This document shows positions 19,452-29,113 of a stretch of 64,000 bases of DNA, one piece after another (within the stretch, counting starts at the first letter, position 1; each line of letters starts with the position of its first letter). The notes beneath the pieces were generated by a model, which did not search any database, was not told the origin of the DNA, and worked only from the letters and a program-made list of their open reading frames with translations. This stretch comes from BJGO01 sp964640655. GTDB taxonomy: Bacteria; Bacteroidota; Bacteroidia; Chitinophagales; UBA10324. The position numbers were made by a program, and so were the translations under genes. The stretch is taken from assembly GCA_964640655.1 (NCBI GenBank), contig CAZXFT010000005.1:62001-126000 (forward strand), read 5' to 3'.

Positions 19452-19476
19452 AAAAAAAACCGGCTAGTTTGAGCCG
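19452..19476 (-). terminator. Rho-independent terminator (minus strand)
   Basis: Read on the minus strand, CGGCT / AGCCG stem with a 6-nt loop, then G and eight T. It lies downstream of the lytic transglycosylase (19591) and 22 bp before icmF's start, so it should separate the two transcripts. Confidence 0.7.
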
Positions 19477-19590
19477 TGCCAAAAGGCGTTGCAATTTATT
19501 AAACCCATGCCAAACCACAATACCGGTTTAACACAGTATTTTGATAATTATATTATTGAAAAAAAAATGGCAGAAATAAAGGAGACCGCA

Positions 19591-20517
19591 TTAAATGCGC
19601 TGCATAATTTTTATTTCGTACGATTTACGCAGCTTATTCGACAACATAGTGGAGCGCAACCAAGGGTTCAATATTTTCAACTCTTTATAGTTGATACTAT
19701 TTGATTGTGCAAAATCAGGAAGTGATTCAATACTGTTGTCAACCGTTATAGTCTTATACGAGTATGGTTTATACAAATCGGTTTCGTTAATGATAAAACC
19801 GTACTTGGAAGGATTACGGATTATTTCTTTCAATGCTAGTATGCGAAAAAGATAACGTGATGTTTCATTATTCAGCATCAGGTCGTAGTAGTCCGTTGCC
19901 TTTTGCTTGCGCGATGTTTCTGCGAGACCATTCATTCCCATATTATATGAAGCGGCAGCCATTGTCCACGAGCCGAATTTTTCGTAAGCCTGTTTAAAAT
20001 ATTTACAAGCTGCCTCAGTCGACTTTTCAAAATGATAACGCTCATCCACTTCACCATTAATTTCCAGCCCGTAAATTTTTCCGGTCTCTTCCAGTATCTG
20101 CCATACACCTACAGCTTTTGATGGTGAAACCACATTCTTAAAGCCACTTTCAGCAGCTGCCAGAAAAACAAAATCTTCGGGCACACCGTATTGCTTTAGA
20201 ACAGGTTCGAGCAGAGGCTTTAACTTGTTATATTCTTTAATGATGAGTAATGTTTGCGATTGCCAGTAAGTGTTCACTAATAGTTCCCTGTCTATACGCT
20301 CTCGCACATCCTGGTCTTTCATGGGCACAACCTCGCTGCAAAAGTTCAGCTTGCTTGGCAACACCAATGCATAGGTTTTTACAATCTCGTTGTTGTCAAC
20401 TCTAAGCTTTGAAATTTCCGGATCATCAGCTTTCACCGTGTTACCTTGTTTCTGAAACAAGAAATAAGTTAGCAGCAAACTGAGAGCTGCTATAGATACG
20501 ATGATGATTTTTTTCAT
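19591..20517 (-). CDS. Lytic transglycosylase (SLT/MltD-like)
   Basis: A 308-residue envelope protein that should cleave peptidoglycan glycan strands, forming 1,6-anhydro ends. An N-terminal hydrophobic segment (IIIVSIAALSLLLTYFLF) acts as anchor or signal. The SLT domain has catalytic Glu123 in LAAAESGFKN, then SPSKAVGVWQIL, DERYHFEKSTEAA and the conserved AAASYNMG. A short region follows with DFAQSNSINYKELKILNPWL, which resembles a degenerate LysM-like end. Paralogous to the gene at 39284-40273 (same architecture). Divergent from the transketolase half-gene. Confidence 0.88.
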   Translation of the reverse strand: MKKIIIVSIAALSLLLTYFLFQKQGNTVKADDPEISKLRVDNNEIVKTYALVLPSKLNFCSEVVPMKDQDVRERIDRELLVNTYWQSQTLLIIKEYNKLKPLLEPVLKQYGVPEDFVFLAAAESGFKNVVSPSKAVGVWQILEETGKIYGLEINGEVDERYHFEKSTEAACKYFKQAYEKFGSWTMAAASYNMGMNGLAETSRKQKATDYYDLMLNNETSRYLFRILALKEIIRNPSKYGFIINETDLYKPYSYKTITVDNSIESLPDFAQSNSINYKELKILNPWLRSTMLSNKLRKSYEIKIMQRI

Positions 20518-20722
20518 AGCTATTTATTAATTGTATTGTTATGCTAAAGTTAAATTGAAATTAACCCATTCTACGTATTTATTTATGAGTGGTTCCTTTT
20601 TACCGATGAATAATAAAAACCACACCATCTTTTAATTATTTTTTAAACCGTTCGTGTTGGAATAACTGTGCATATGCATCGTTGAGGCTTTGGTACATTT
20701 GCCCGAAACCCATACTTAACTC
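20518..20722. promoter_or_regulatory. Divergent intergenic promoter region
   Basis: 205 bp between the divergent transglycosylase and transketolase genes. A TACATTTG element at 20694-20701 matches the -7 consensus and ends 21 nt before the transketolase ATG; the -33 box is not clear. No ORF is seen in the rest. Confidence 0.5.
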
Positions 20723-21568
20723 ATGAAACACTCTATTCAAGAGCTTGAAAATATTGCTTCACAGGTGCGCCGCGACATCGTTCGCATGGTACACGGCTGC
20801 CAAAGCGGCCACCCAGGCGGCTCTCTTGGTTGCGCCGACTTTCTTACCACATTATACTTTGAGGTGATGGATTACAAACTGCCCTTCTCAATGGATGGTG
20901 TTAATGAAGATGTTTTCTTTCTCTCCAACGGGCACATTTCTCCATTGTGGTATAGTGTGCTTTCGCGTGCAGGATATTTTGAGCTGAGTGAATTAAAAAC
21001 TTTCAGAAAAATCAATAGCCGATTGCAGGGACATCCAACCACACACGAAGAATTACCCGGGATTCGCATGGCCAGTGGCTCATTGGGGCAAGGGTTATCT
21101 GTGGCCTGTGGTGCTGCACTTACCAAAAAGATGAATAAAGACGAGAAAACTGTCTTCATTCTCACAGGTGACGGTGAGCTGCAAGAAGGTCAAAATTGGG
21201 AAGCACTGATGTTTGCCGCACACCATAAGTTGGATAACCTTCTTATAACTGTAGATTACAATGGCCAGCAAATAGACGGTTCTACAAAAAAAGTCATGGA
21301 TCTGGGTAACCTCAAAGCAAAATTTGAATCTTTTGGCTTAGATGTGTTAGAGATGAATGGGAATAAAATGAGAGACGTTGTGGATGGATTATCATATGCT
21401 AAAATCCGCCTAGGTAAAGGGAAACCGGTAGCCATACTGATGAAAACCACTATGGGTTATGGCGTTGATTTTATGATGACCGGTCACGAATGGCACGGTA
21501 TAGCACCTAACGATGCACAATTGGCAAAAGCTTTGGAGCAACTGCCATTAACATTAACAGACTATTGA
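20723..21568 (+). CDS. Transketolase, N-terminal (TPP-binding) subunit
   Basis: A 281-residue protein covering only the TPP-pyrophosphate half of transketolase: MVHGCQSGHPGGSLG, LSNGHISPLWYSVL, RMASGSLGQGLSVACG, FILTGDGELQEGQNWEAL, NLLITVDYNGQQIDG and the end TGHEWHGIAPND. Split transketolases exist in many bacteria and archaea, but they are normally followed by the C-terminal half. Here the next gene, overlapping by 4 bp, is an unrelated vWFA protein. An intact enzyme would need a C-half from elsewhere in the genome. There is no frameshift: the protein ends where N-terminal subunits normally end. Confidence 0.9.
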   Translation: MKHSIQELENIASQVRRDIVRMVHGCQSGHPGGSLGCADFLTTLYFEVMDYKLPFSMDGVNEDVFFLSNGHISPLWYSVLSRAGYFELSELKTFRKINSRLQGHPTTHEELPGIRMASGSLGQGLSVACGAALTKKMNKDEKTVFILTGDGELQEGQNWEALMFAAHHKLDNLLITVDYNGQQIDGSTKKVMDLGNLKAKFESFGLDVLEMNGNKMRDVVDGLSYAKIRLGKGKPVAILMKTTMGYGVDFMMTGHEWHGIAPNDAQLAKALEQLPLTLTDY

Positions 21569-22974
21569 TTCTTAAAACGTACATATCAACAATTAGTAAA
21601 GGAGCAAGTGTAATTGTTTTAATGGTTGCATTGCTTACCACATCATTACATGCACAATATATCTTTAATCCTAAAACACAGCGCATACTCATTATACTGG
21701 ATGCTTCCGGCTCTATGAATGCCAAGTGGCAAAAACAATCTCGTTTTGAACTAGCTAAAGATATTTTGACAACTCTAACCGACAGTATTTATAAGACTAA
21801 TAAAAACATTGAGTTTGGGGTACGTGTGTTGGGGCATCAGTATCACAAAGACTTAGACAACTGCACCGACAGTAAACTGGAAGTACCATTCGGAAAAAAC
21901 AACAGTTTGCAGATAAATACAGTTTTGAACAAAATATCTCCGAAGGGTCAAACACCATTAGCTTATAGTTTAATGCAGGCAGCTCTTGACTTCCCAAAAG
22001 ATTCTATAGCAGGTCATTCTATTATCATCATCACCGATGGAATAGAAACCTGTAAAGGCAATGCTTGCGATGCAGCCAAACAGCTGGCAGAAAAAAGAAT
22101 CTCAGTGAGACCATATATTGTTGGACTTGGTATTTCCGATACCATGCTGAACTTCTATAAATGTGTTGGTACAGTAGTAAATGCCGTTGAAGAAAATGAT
22201 TTAAGTGGTATAATCAGTGCTGCAGTGAAGCAAGCGTTGAATAAAACAACCACACAAATCAATCTGCTGAACAACAACGGAGAGCCTTTGGAAACAAATA
22301 TTGCGTACACACTATACGATCATTCCTCTCATAAAGTGCGTTATCAATATGTTCATCGTTTAGATCAGAGAAACAATCCGGACACAATAGTAATAGACCC
22401 TAAAGGCATCTATGATTTAGTGGTACATTCTATACCCGAAGTAAGAAAGGATAATATTGAGTTGAGTGCGGGAAAGCACAACATTATTGCACTTGATGTT
22501 CCTCAAGGTATTCTCTCCCTCGAGTTTGAAGGACAAAAACTCAGCACCTTGAATGCGGTTCAATGTATTGTTCGCCGTGCCGGTAGCCCTCATATATTGT
22601 ATGTGCAAGATGTTGGCTCAAAGAATACATACCTGACAGGAAAATACGATTTAGAAATACTTACTCTACCAAGAATTTATGTTACAGATGTGTCCATCAA
22701 CCAAAGTAATGCCACTGTACAAAAAATTTCTGTACCTGGTTATCTGCAATTAAATATCAATGAACCGGGTGTAGCTTCTGTTTTCATCAAACAAAATGAG
22801 AAAATGGTATTGATTCATGACTTCCATTCTATTACAAGTAATCAAAATATTACCCTTCAACCCGGCAATTATTTACTGATGTACAGACCAGACAGAGGGA
22901 AAAAAGCATTGCGAACAAAAACTATATCCGTTAGAATAGACCCAGCTAAAACCACCAGCATCAGTCTGCGTTAG
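21565..22974 (+). CDS. Secreted vWFA-domain protein
   Basis: A 469-residue protein. N-terminal signal peptide with two Lys residues ending near SLHAQ. A von Willebrand factor A domain (about 35-220) has the MIDAS motif DASGSMNAKW and the later IIITDGIETC, resembling TadG/YfbK-type vWFA proteins. A long C-terminal part (about 225-469) is predicted to be beta-sandwich repeats that look like PEGA/CNA-type modules, for example GIYDLVVHSIPEVRKDNI and NYLLMYRP. The TTG start overlaps the transketolase stop (TTGA), implying translational coupling; an alternative ATG at 21622 would shorten the signal peptide too much. Function unknown; metal-dependent ligand binding outside the cytoplasm is likely. 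Confidence 0.82.
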   Translation: MILKTYISTISKGASVIVLMVALLTTSLHAQYIFNPKTQRILIILDASGSMNAKWQKQSRFELAKDILTTLTDSIYKTNKNIEFGVRVLGHQYHKDLDNCTDSKLEVPFGKNNSLQINTVLNKISPKGQTPLAYSLMQAALDFPKDSIAGHSIIIITDGIETCKGNACDAAKQLAEKRISVRPYIVGLGISDTMLNFYKCVGTVVNAVEENDLSGIISAAVKQALNKTTTQINLLNNNGEPLETNIAYTLYDHSSHKVRYQYVHRLDQRNNPDTIVIDPKGIYDLVVHSIPEVRKDNIELSAGKHNIIALDVPQGILSLEFEGQKLSTLNAVQCIVRRAGSPHILYVQDVGSKNTYLTGKYDLEILTLPRIYVTDVSINQSNATVQKISVPGYLQLNINEPGVASVFIKQNEKMVLIHDFHSITSNQNITLQPGNYLLMYRPDRGKKALRTKTISVRIDPAKTTSISLR

Positions 22975-23038
22975 GCTTTTTTATCCATTATTTTATAGTT
23001 TAACCGCTTTAATATATATTAGCAGTAAAGCCAAAAAC

Positions 23039-25795
23039 ATGAAAAAAATACTTTACTGCTTAACACTATTATTATTAACCTTTCAAGCGAATAGCCAAAC
23101 GACTCTTTTTACAGAAACATTTAATTCGGGCAGCACAAACTGGACATTAAATACATCTGATGTAGGTTCTGTTGCGGGTGCCACCGGGAACTACTGGGTT
23201 GTTAATAGTTCGTATTCAAGTTTATTCGGCACAACACCCTCGCAACCAATGGCGATAACTGGTGCTCCACAATCAGGGTACTTACATATTCGAAGTTCAT
23301 TAACAGCAAATGCACTTTTTCTTGCGCCTGCTGATGGCAACAAGTTTGTAAAAATGAATACCGGCATTTCTACCATAGGATATACCGGTGTTAGCATCAA
23401 CTTCTGGTATTTATGCAATGGCGATGCAATTGCTACCGATGCCTATTTTGGCAGAACCTATTATAGCATAGACGGTGGAAACACATGGATACAAAATCCG
23501 ACCACATACTATCAAGTAAGCACCTGGACGCAAACAAGTATTTCAAATCCTGCATTCGATAATAAAGCCGACCTGCGCTTTGCATTTATGTGGGTACAGA
23601 ACAGTGCCAATGAATTTGTTGCGTCCGATCCGGCATATAGTGTTGACCAAATTATAGTATCCGGTACATCAAGCGGTGGCTCTGCTCCTGTTGCTGATTT
23701 CGCGATAAACAACACAAGTATCTGCGCTGGTCAATGTGTACAATTAACCTCAACATCTACCGGTCAGGTTGATAGCTACCAATGGATTACTACAGGAGGT
23801 ACACCAAGCGGCTCAACCAATAACACAGTAAACGTTTGCTACAATACTCCAGGCACATACAACGTCTCTCTTACAGTTTCTAATGCAAACGGCTCTGATA
23901 CAAAGACAGTTAATAATGCAATAACTGTGTCTGCTCTTCCAACGGTAACAGTAAATCCTTCATCACCAAGCGTATGCATAGGTCAGTCAGCTGCTCTTCA
24001 AGCGAATGGAGCAAGTTCATATACCTGGTCCCCATCTTCAGGACTCAGTAATACCTCAGGAATTAACATTAGTGCTAATCCGACAATAACAACAACTTAT
24101 ACAGTTGTAGGAACAAACTCTACCGGGTGCACAGGAAGCGCAACAGTTATAGTTTCTGTCAATGCATTACCTAATATATCGGCTAACTCTGCAAGTGTAT
24201 GCATTGGTGCATCAGCCTCTCTAAATGCAAGTGGCGCAAGCTCATACACATGGATCCCGTCTGCAACTTTGAACAGCAGCACAGGTGCCAGTGTAAGTGC
24301 TTCACCTACAACATCTACCACTTACACCGTTACAGGTATCGGTAGTAATGGCTGCTCGGCAAATGCAACATCCGTAGTTTCGGTTAATGCATTACCCAAT
24401 GTCTCTTCCACTTCAACGCTGAGCATTTGTGTCGGATTAAGTGGCAATCTGAACGCATCGGGTGCCATCACGTACACCTGGGCACCGAACTCGGGTATCA
24501 GTGCTACTACAGGTAGTATAGTAACTGTAAATCCTAGTTCAAATACTTCATACACTGTTACAGGCACATCAGCAGCAGGTTGCACTGCATCATCTATCAG
24601 TGTAGTTACGGTAAATAATCCACCATTAATTAGTGTTAACTCTGTGAGTGTTTGTCCGGGTAGTTCCGCAACGTTAACTGCAAGTGGCGCCAATACTTAT
24701 TCGTGGTCTCCTGCAACAGGATTAAACTCGACTACAGGGGATTCAGTAACTGCCAACGTAACTCAAACAACAACATATACTGTTACAGGTTTATCTTCTG
24801 CAGGATGCATTGGTACAGCTACGTCAGTAGTAACAATTGGCAATTCTTTAAATATTAATGTAAACTCACCGGTTATTTGTCAAGGAGCTTCAACTATATT
24901 AACAGCAAGCGGCGCTGCCAATTACACTTGGACTCCTAGCACAGCTTTAGACCAAAGTACTGGCTCCATAGTTACGGCTACTCCTTTTGAAAGCATTACA
25001 TATACTGTTACCGGATTTGATGCTAACGGATGTTCGGGTGAAGCCATCTCGGTTGTTGCTGTAAAGCCGCCACCAACGATTACAGCATTTAATGATTCCA
25101 TTTGTAAAGGACAAGTCGCAACACTTTCAGTAAGTGGTGCCAATACTTTCACATGGTCGCCAGCAACCGGTTTAAGCGCAACATCCGGAGGTAGTGTTCA
25201 GGCTAATGTGATTATTAATACCACTTATGTAGTCACCGGTATCGACGCCAATGGTTGTACAGCGAGTGAGCAAGTCATTGTATATGTATATCCTGAAACA
25301 ACAGGCACCATCAGTGGACTAAATGCAACCTACTTTACGAACTCAGCATCTTCAAATATGAGCGGGACACCTGCAGGCGGAACGTTTAGCGGACCAGGTG
25401 TAGCAGGAAACGTATTTGATCCGGCATTTGCTGGTATTGGTACTCACACGATAACTTATAACTTTTTTGATGCGAATGGTTGCCCGGGATCAGCAAGTGC
25501 AACAGTAACAGTGAGTTTCCCAGTATCTGCTCAAACAATGTTGAACAACTCAGTTCTTTTAACATTATTTCCAAATCCTTCTGACGGGAACATTACCCTT
25601 AACATCGATGCCGTTGACCATGAATTATGCTCTGTTGAAATTATTGACATCACTGGTCGCAGGATACAACAGTTGCAATCGATTATTAAACAAGGGAAGA
25701 ACACCCTTAACTTTCATGTAGAACAAAGTGGCCTCTACTTTTTTCGTTTCGTGATGGATGAGAAAGTTGAAGTATTAAAGTTTGTTGTAAAATAA
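23039..25795 (+). CDS. Large T9SS surface protein with PKD and six Ig-like repeats
   Basis: A 918-residue exported protein. In order: signal peptide (ending FQANSQ); a jelly-roll-like domain (about 25-215, FTETFNSGSTNW, YYSIDGGNTW); a PKD domain (about 220-300, PGTYNVSLTVSNANG); six ~75-residue repeats (about 300-752), each with a paired Cys (VCIG... and ...GC) and a SYTWSP-type core; a final ~80-residue module (GTPAGGTFSGPGVAG); and a type A T9SS sorting domain (LFPNPSDGNITLNI, GLYFFRFVM). The composition is Thr/Ser-rich, which favours O-glycosylation in this phylum. Likely an adhesin or matrix protein; the ligand is unknown. Confidence 0.88.
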   Translation: MKKILYCLTLLLLTFQANSQTTLFTETFNSGSTNWTLNTSDVGSVAGATGNYWVVNSSYSSLFGTTPSQPMAITGAPQSGYLHIRSSLTANALFLAPADGNKFVKMNTGISTIGYTGVSINFWYLCNGDAIATDAYFGRTYYSIDGGNTWIQNPTTYYQVSTWTQTSISNPAFDNKADLRFAFMWVQNSANEFVASDPAYSVDQIIVSGTSSGGSAPVADFAINNTSICAGQCVQLTSTSTGQVDSYQWITTGGTPSGSTNNTVNVCYNTPGTYNVSLTVSNANGSDTKTVNNAITVSALPTVTVNPSSPSVCIGQSAALQANGASSYTWSPSSGLSNTSGINISANPTITTTYTVVGTNSTGCTGSATVIVSVNALPNISANSASVCIGASASLNASGASSYTWIPSATLNSSTGASVSASPTTSTTYTVTGIGSNGCSANATSVVSVNALPNVSSTSTLSICVGLSGNLNASGAITYTWAPNSGISATTGSIVTVNPSSNTSYTVTGTSAAGCTASSISVVTVNNPPLISVNSVSVCPGSSATLTASGANTYSWSPATGLNSTTGDSVTANVTQTTTYTVTGLSSAGCIGTATSVVTIGNSLNINVNSPVICQGASTILTASGAANYTWTPSTALDQSTGSIVTATPFESITYTVTGFDANGCSGEAISVVAVKPPPTITAFNDSICKGQVATLSVSGANTFTWSPATGLSATSGGSVQANVIINTTYVVTGIDANGCTASEQVIVYVYPETTGTISGLNATYFTNSASSNMSGTPAGGTFSGPGVAGNVFDPAFAGIGTHTITYNFFDANGCPGSASATVTVSFPVSAQTMLNNSVLLTLFPNPSDGNITLNIDAVDHELCSVEIIDITGRRIQQLQSIIKQGKNTLNFHVEQSGLYFFRFVMDEKVEVLKFVVK
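23936..25294 (+). repeat. Six tandem ~225-bp coding repeats
   Basis: Six in-frame protein repeats of about 75 residues begin near LPTVTV, LPNISA, LPNVSS, PPLISV, SLNINV and PPTITA. DNA identity between units is moderate, so they have diverged by point change rather than recent duplication. Each contains two Cys residues at conserved spacing. Confidence 0.85.
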
Positions 25796-25815
25796 TTTTC
25801 GAACTACTCCACATT

Positions 25816-25848
25816 AAAGCCGCAAGTATTAGTTCTTGCGGCTTTTTT
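25816..25848 (+). terminator. Rho-independent terminator
   Basis: Perfect 10-bp stem AAGCCGCAAG (25817-25826) / CTTGCGGCTT (25835-25844), 8-nt loop, then a T-run. It ends the repeat-protein transcript. Confidence 0.9.
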
Positions 25849-25937
25849 ATTTCTGTACACGCGTAATGATAAGTGTGTGTAAGAAAACATGATGAAGCCA
25901 ATGATGCTTGAATAGTTTTGTTTGAAACAATATTCAT

Positions 25938-27410
25938 TTGACACCCGGAATCATATTAACCTGCGTAGTGCTGTACTCAGCACTTTTATTTTTTATCACG
26001 TGGCTTACCTCTCGCAATGCAACCAACGAAACCTACTTTATAGGCAACCGAAGCAGCAAGTGGTACATTGTCGCCTATGGAATGATTGGTGCTTCGCTCA
26101 GTGGTGTCACTTTCATTTCGGTACCTGGAGCAGTAGGAGTTACACAATTCGCTTATTTTCAGGTAGTGCTCGGTTACATACTCGGATATCTGGTTATTGC
26201 TTTTATTTTACTTCCGGTGTATTATCGCTTACAACTAACGTCTATATACACCTTTTTAGAACAACGATTTGGTTTCTGGAGTTATAAAACAGGTTCATTT
26301 TTCTTTATCATTTCACGTGTAATCGGTGCTTCATTCCGATTATTTATAGTTGTAAATGTCTTACAAGCTTTTGTATTCGATGCATGGGGAGTTCCGTTCT
26401 GGGCAACTGTTCTGGCATTTATTATTCTGATACTCTTATACACTTTTGAAGGTGGCGTTCGCACCATAGTCTATACTGATATGTTGCAGACATCATTCAT
26501 GCTTTTATCATTACTACTTACTATTATTCTAATTTCAGGTCATTTAGATATTAACCTCCTGGATGTGCCATCAATTATAGCATCGAGCAACTACAGTAAA
26601 ATATTTTTTACCGACTGGCAGCAAAAAACCTTCATGCCTAAAATGTTTTTCGGCGGCATGTTTATTGCTATAGCCATGACCGGATTGGATCAGGAGATGA
26701 TGCAGAAAAATATCAGTTGTAAGAACCTAAAAGAATCGCAGCGAAATATGCTCACCTTCACAGGTATTCTTGTCTTTGTAAACCTGGTATTCCTCTGCTT
26801 AGGCGCATTGCTGTACTTATTTGCTGAAAGCAAAGGCATTCAGATTCCTACACGTACTGATGAACTATTCCCAGGAATTGCACTGGAATATTTAGGTGGC
26901 ATCTCTGCTGTGTTCTTTGTCATCGGAATAATATCAGCGGCTTATCCAAGTGCCGATGGAGCGCTTACAGCACTCACCACATCGTTTTGTTTTGATATGC
27001 TTGGACTGAATAAAAAAGATAAACTCAGCGATTTGCAGAAGAAACGTATTCGTTATGTTGTCCATTTTAGTTTCGCTTTGATTCTGCTGGTGGTAATTGT
27101 TATTTTCAGAATCATCAACGATGAAGCAGTTATCCTAAAACTATTTACTGTAGCGGGATATACATATGGTCCATTATTAGGACTCTATTCCTTTGGATTA
27201 TTTTCCAAAAAACCATTGCACGATTATTTAGTGCCTATTGTTTGCCTAATGTCACTTATGGCAACTTATATTATAGACCACAATGCTGGCATTTGGTTTG
27301 GAGGATACAAAATGGGATTTGAATTAATTATTCTTAATGGCGCTTTTACATACATGGGCTTATGGCTCATTAGTAAAAGACAAAACACACTATTCATTTC
27401 AAATTCATGA
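25938..27410 (+). CDS. Sodium:solute symporter (SSS) family transporter
   Basis: A 490-residue polytopic inner-membrane protein with about 13 hydrophobic segments. SSS-family signatures include the N-terminal YFIGNRSSKWYIVAYGMIGASLSGVTFISVPG, Na+-site region AFIILILLYTFEGGVRTIVYTDMLQ, and AMTGLDQEMMQKNISCKN followed by SAAYPSADGALTALTTSF. It couples Na+ to uptake of an organic solute, which cannot be identified. The TTG at 25938 is the only start that keeps the first helix; the next ATG is at codon 49. The stop overlaps the next ATG (ATGA), so the downstream M23 gene is translationally coupled. Confidence 0.92.
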   Translation: MTPGIILTCVVLYSALLFFITWLTSRNATNETYFIGNRSSKWYIVAYGMIGASLSGVTFISVPGAVGVTQFAYFQVVLGYILGYLVIAFILLPVYYRLQLTSIYTFLEQRFGFWSYKTGSFFFIISRVIGASFRLFIVVNVLQAFVFDAWGVPFWATVLAFIILILLYTFEGGVRTIVYTDMLQTSFMLLSLLLTIILISGHLDINLLDVPSIIASSNYSKIFFTDWQQKTFMPKMFFGGMFIAIAMTGLDQEMMQKNISCKNLKESQRNMLTFTGILVFVNLVFLCLGALLYLFAESKGIQIPTRTDELFPGIALEYLGGISAVFFVIGIISAAYPSADGALTALTTSFCFDMLGLNKKDKLSDLQKKRIRYVVHFSFALILLVVIVIFRIINDEAVILKLFTVAGYTYGPLLGLYSFGLFSKKPLHDYLVPIVCLMSLMATYIIDHNAGIWFGGYKMGFELIILNGAFTYMGLWLISKRQNTLFISNS

Positions 27411-29113
27411 GTCGCGTTTCAATTAGTTGTTTATGGATATTAGTTGTGTGTTTTTTGAGTACACAAGCACAAAAAACTAAACCATTAAATACACCATTAA
27501 TAATATCTGGCTCCTTTGGTGAGCCTCGCGAAAATCATTTTCATACTGGAGTAGATTTAACCACACGTGGCAAAACGGGAATTGCTGTTTACTCTTTTGA
27601 AGACGGTTACGTGTCGCGCATCAAAGTATCGTCGATTGGTTACGGCAAAGCGGTTTACATTACGCACTCCAACGGACTAATGAGTGTATATGGTCACTTG
27701 TCAAAGTTCAATGATGATATACAACAATATGTTACCACACAACAATACCACCTCAGGAAAAATGAAGTAGAACTATATCCTGAAAAAAACAAAATCAAAG
27801 TAAGCAAAGGTCAGATTATTGCTTACAGTGGTAATTCAGGTGGTAGTGGCGCGCCACATCTACATTTTGAAATTCGTGATCCGGGTGGAGACAGTTATCC
27901 GCTGAATCCTCTGAAGTATCATTTAGATTTAAAGGATACTATATCACCTGAATTTAGAAAAATTGCATTTTACAACACAAGTGATTTAATTGACGTCGTA
28001 GCCCCTATGGAAATGGTTTTATATAATGTAAAAGGTGTTTACAAAATTCAAAACCGCACACAACCCGACACCGTGCGTTTACCGTTTATTTCTACAGGCA
28101 TAGGCATCAAGGCTTATGACTTAGCCAACGGGTGCGACAGCGATGGCTTCTTTGGAATCTATTCGATGAATGTTACCGTTGACGATAAAACCGTTTTTGA
28201 ATTTTCATTAGACCGGCTCGATTTTGCTGAGGGACGATATGCCAATTGCCATATTGATTACAAGCAAAAGAAAAAAGAGAAAGAGCAATTTTATCGCTGT
28301 TATCTGATGCCCGGAAATGAAGCAGGCATATATAGTGCACTTTCTAACAGGGGAATGATTAACCTGAACAATGGTGAGATAAAAAAGGTGGTGATTACAG
28401 CATCTGATTATTATAAAAACATTTGCCGTGTTGAGTTTTATATCGAGGGTACTTCAGCCGGAAAGATTCAGAGTGCACCACCCTCGGGCATTCACATGAG
28501 CATGGAACAAGACAACCTATGGAATAACAGTAAACTTGGTTTACAAATTAGTGCCAAATCTTTGTATGAAGATTTATACCTTAAGATTGATTCGAGTAAA
28601 GCACCATCAGGTGCATTATCCAAATTATACAAAATTCACGATGAATACACCCCTGTTCACAAAACGTATAAGTTGAGCATAGCACCAGATTTATTGCCAA
28701 AAAATATTAGCGTATCAAAATTGATAATTATAAGAATTAAGTCGAACGGCAATTATACGGCCTACAGCAGTATGTATGCCGATGGTAAGATAACTGCAGA
28801 GCCAAAAGAGTTTGGTAATTTCTGTATAATGGCAGATACCTCCGCACCAATACTTACAACTCCTGACATTAAGAACGGACAAACCCTGACAGCAAAATCA
28901 ATTTCATTTACAATGATTGATAAACTTTCAGGCATAGAGTCTTATAACTTTTATATGGATGAGAAGTGGATTATTGCTGAATATGATGCCAAGTCTGATA
29001 CAGTAAATGTAAAATTAGGGACACTTTCAAAAGGTGAACATATTTTACAAGCTGTTGTTATTGATAAGGTTCAAAACAAAAAAACATTCACTTACAAATT
29101 CATTACACCATGA
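27407..29113 (+). CDS. M23-family metallopeptidase
   Basis: A 568-residue exported peptidase. The signal peptide ends near TQAQ. The M23 (LytM/lysostaphin) domain spans about 30-180: NHFHTGVDL (first His/Asp zinc ligands), VYGHLSKF and APHLHFEIRDPGG (HxH). The long C-terminal part (about 190-568) is beta-rich without recognised motifs, apart from an Ig-like end (DKLSGIESYNFYMD). M23 enzymes cut peptidoglycan cross-links or, if degenerate, activate amidases; the zinc residues look intact. Overlaps both neighbours by 4 bp (27407-27410 and 29110-29113), so the three genes are coupled. Confidence 0.9.
   Translation: MSRVSISCLWILVVCFLSTQAQKTKPLNTPLIISGSFGEPRENHFHTGVDLTTRGKTGIAVYSFEDGYVSRIKVSSIGYGKAVYITHSNGLMSVYGHLSKFNDDIQQYVTTQQYHLRKNEVELYPEKNKIKVSKGQIIAYSGNSGGSGAPHLHFEIRDPGGDSYPLNPLKYHLDLKDTISPEFRKIAFYNTSDLIDVVAPMEMVLYNVKGVYKIQNRTQPDTVRLPFISTGIGIKAYDLANGCDSDGFFGIYSMNVTVDDKTVFEFSLDRLDFAEGRYANCHIDYKQKKKEKEQFYRCYLMPGNEAGIYSALSNRGMINLNNGEIKKVVITASDYYKNICRVEFYIEGTSAGKIQSAPPSGIHMSMEQDNLWNNSKLGLQISAKSLYEDLYLKIDSSKAPSGALSKLYKIHDEYTPVHKTYKLSIAPDLLPKNISVSKLIIIRIKSNGNYTAYSSMYADGKITAEPKEFGNFCIMADTSAPILTTPDIKNGQTLTAKSISFTMIDKLSGIESYNFYMDEKWIIAEYDAKSDTVNVKLGTLSKGEHILQAVVIDKVQNKKTFTYKFITP

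Noticed and set aside
19489..19704. A 71-codon plus-strand open frame between icmF and the transglycosylase
   Set aside because: It runs antisense into the transglycosylase C-terminus and no motif is seen, so it is probably not a gene.
20723..22974. A transketolase gene broken by frameshift
   Set aside because: The downstream sequence encodes a signal peptide and vWFA domain in a clean frame; no C-terminal transketolase residues are found.
24097..24693. Antisense open frames (74 and 123 codons) across the repeats
   Set aside because: They are mirror frames of Thr/Ser/Ala-rich repeats with no start signal, no homologous motif and no independent context.
23936..25294. Regular repeat pattern that could suggest a CRISPR-like array
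   Set aside because: Units are ~225 bp, in frame, diverged and encode Ig-like protein modules; there are no short identical repeats with spacers.
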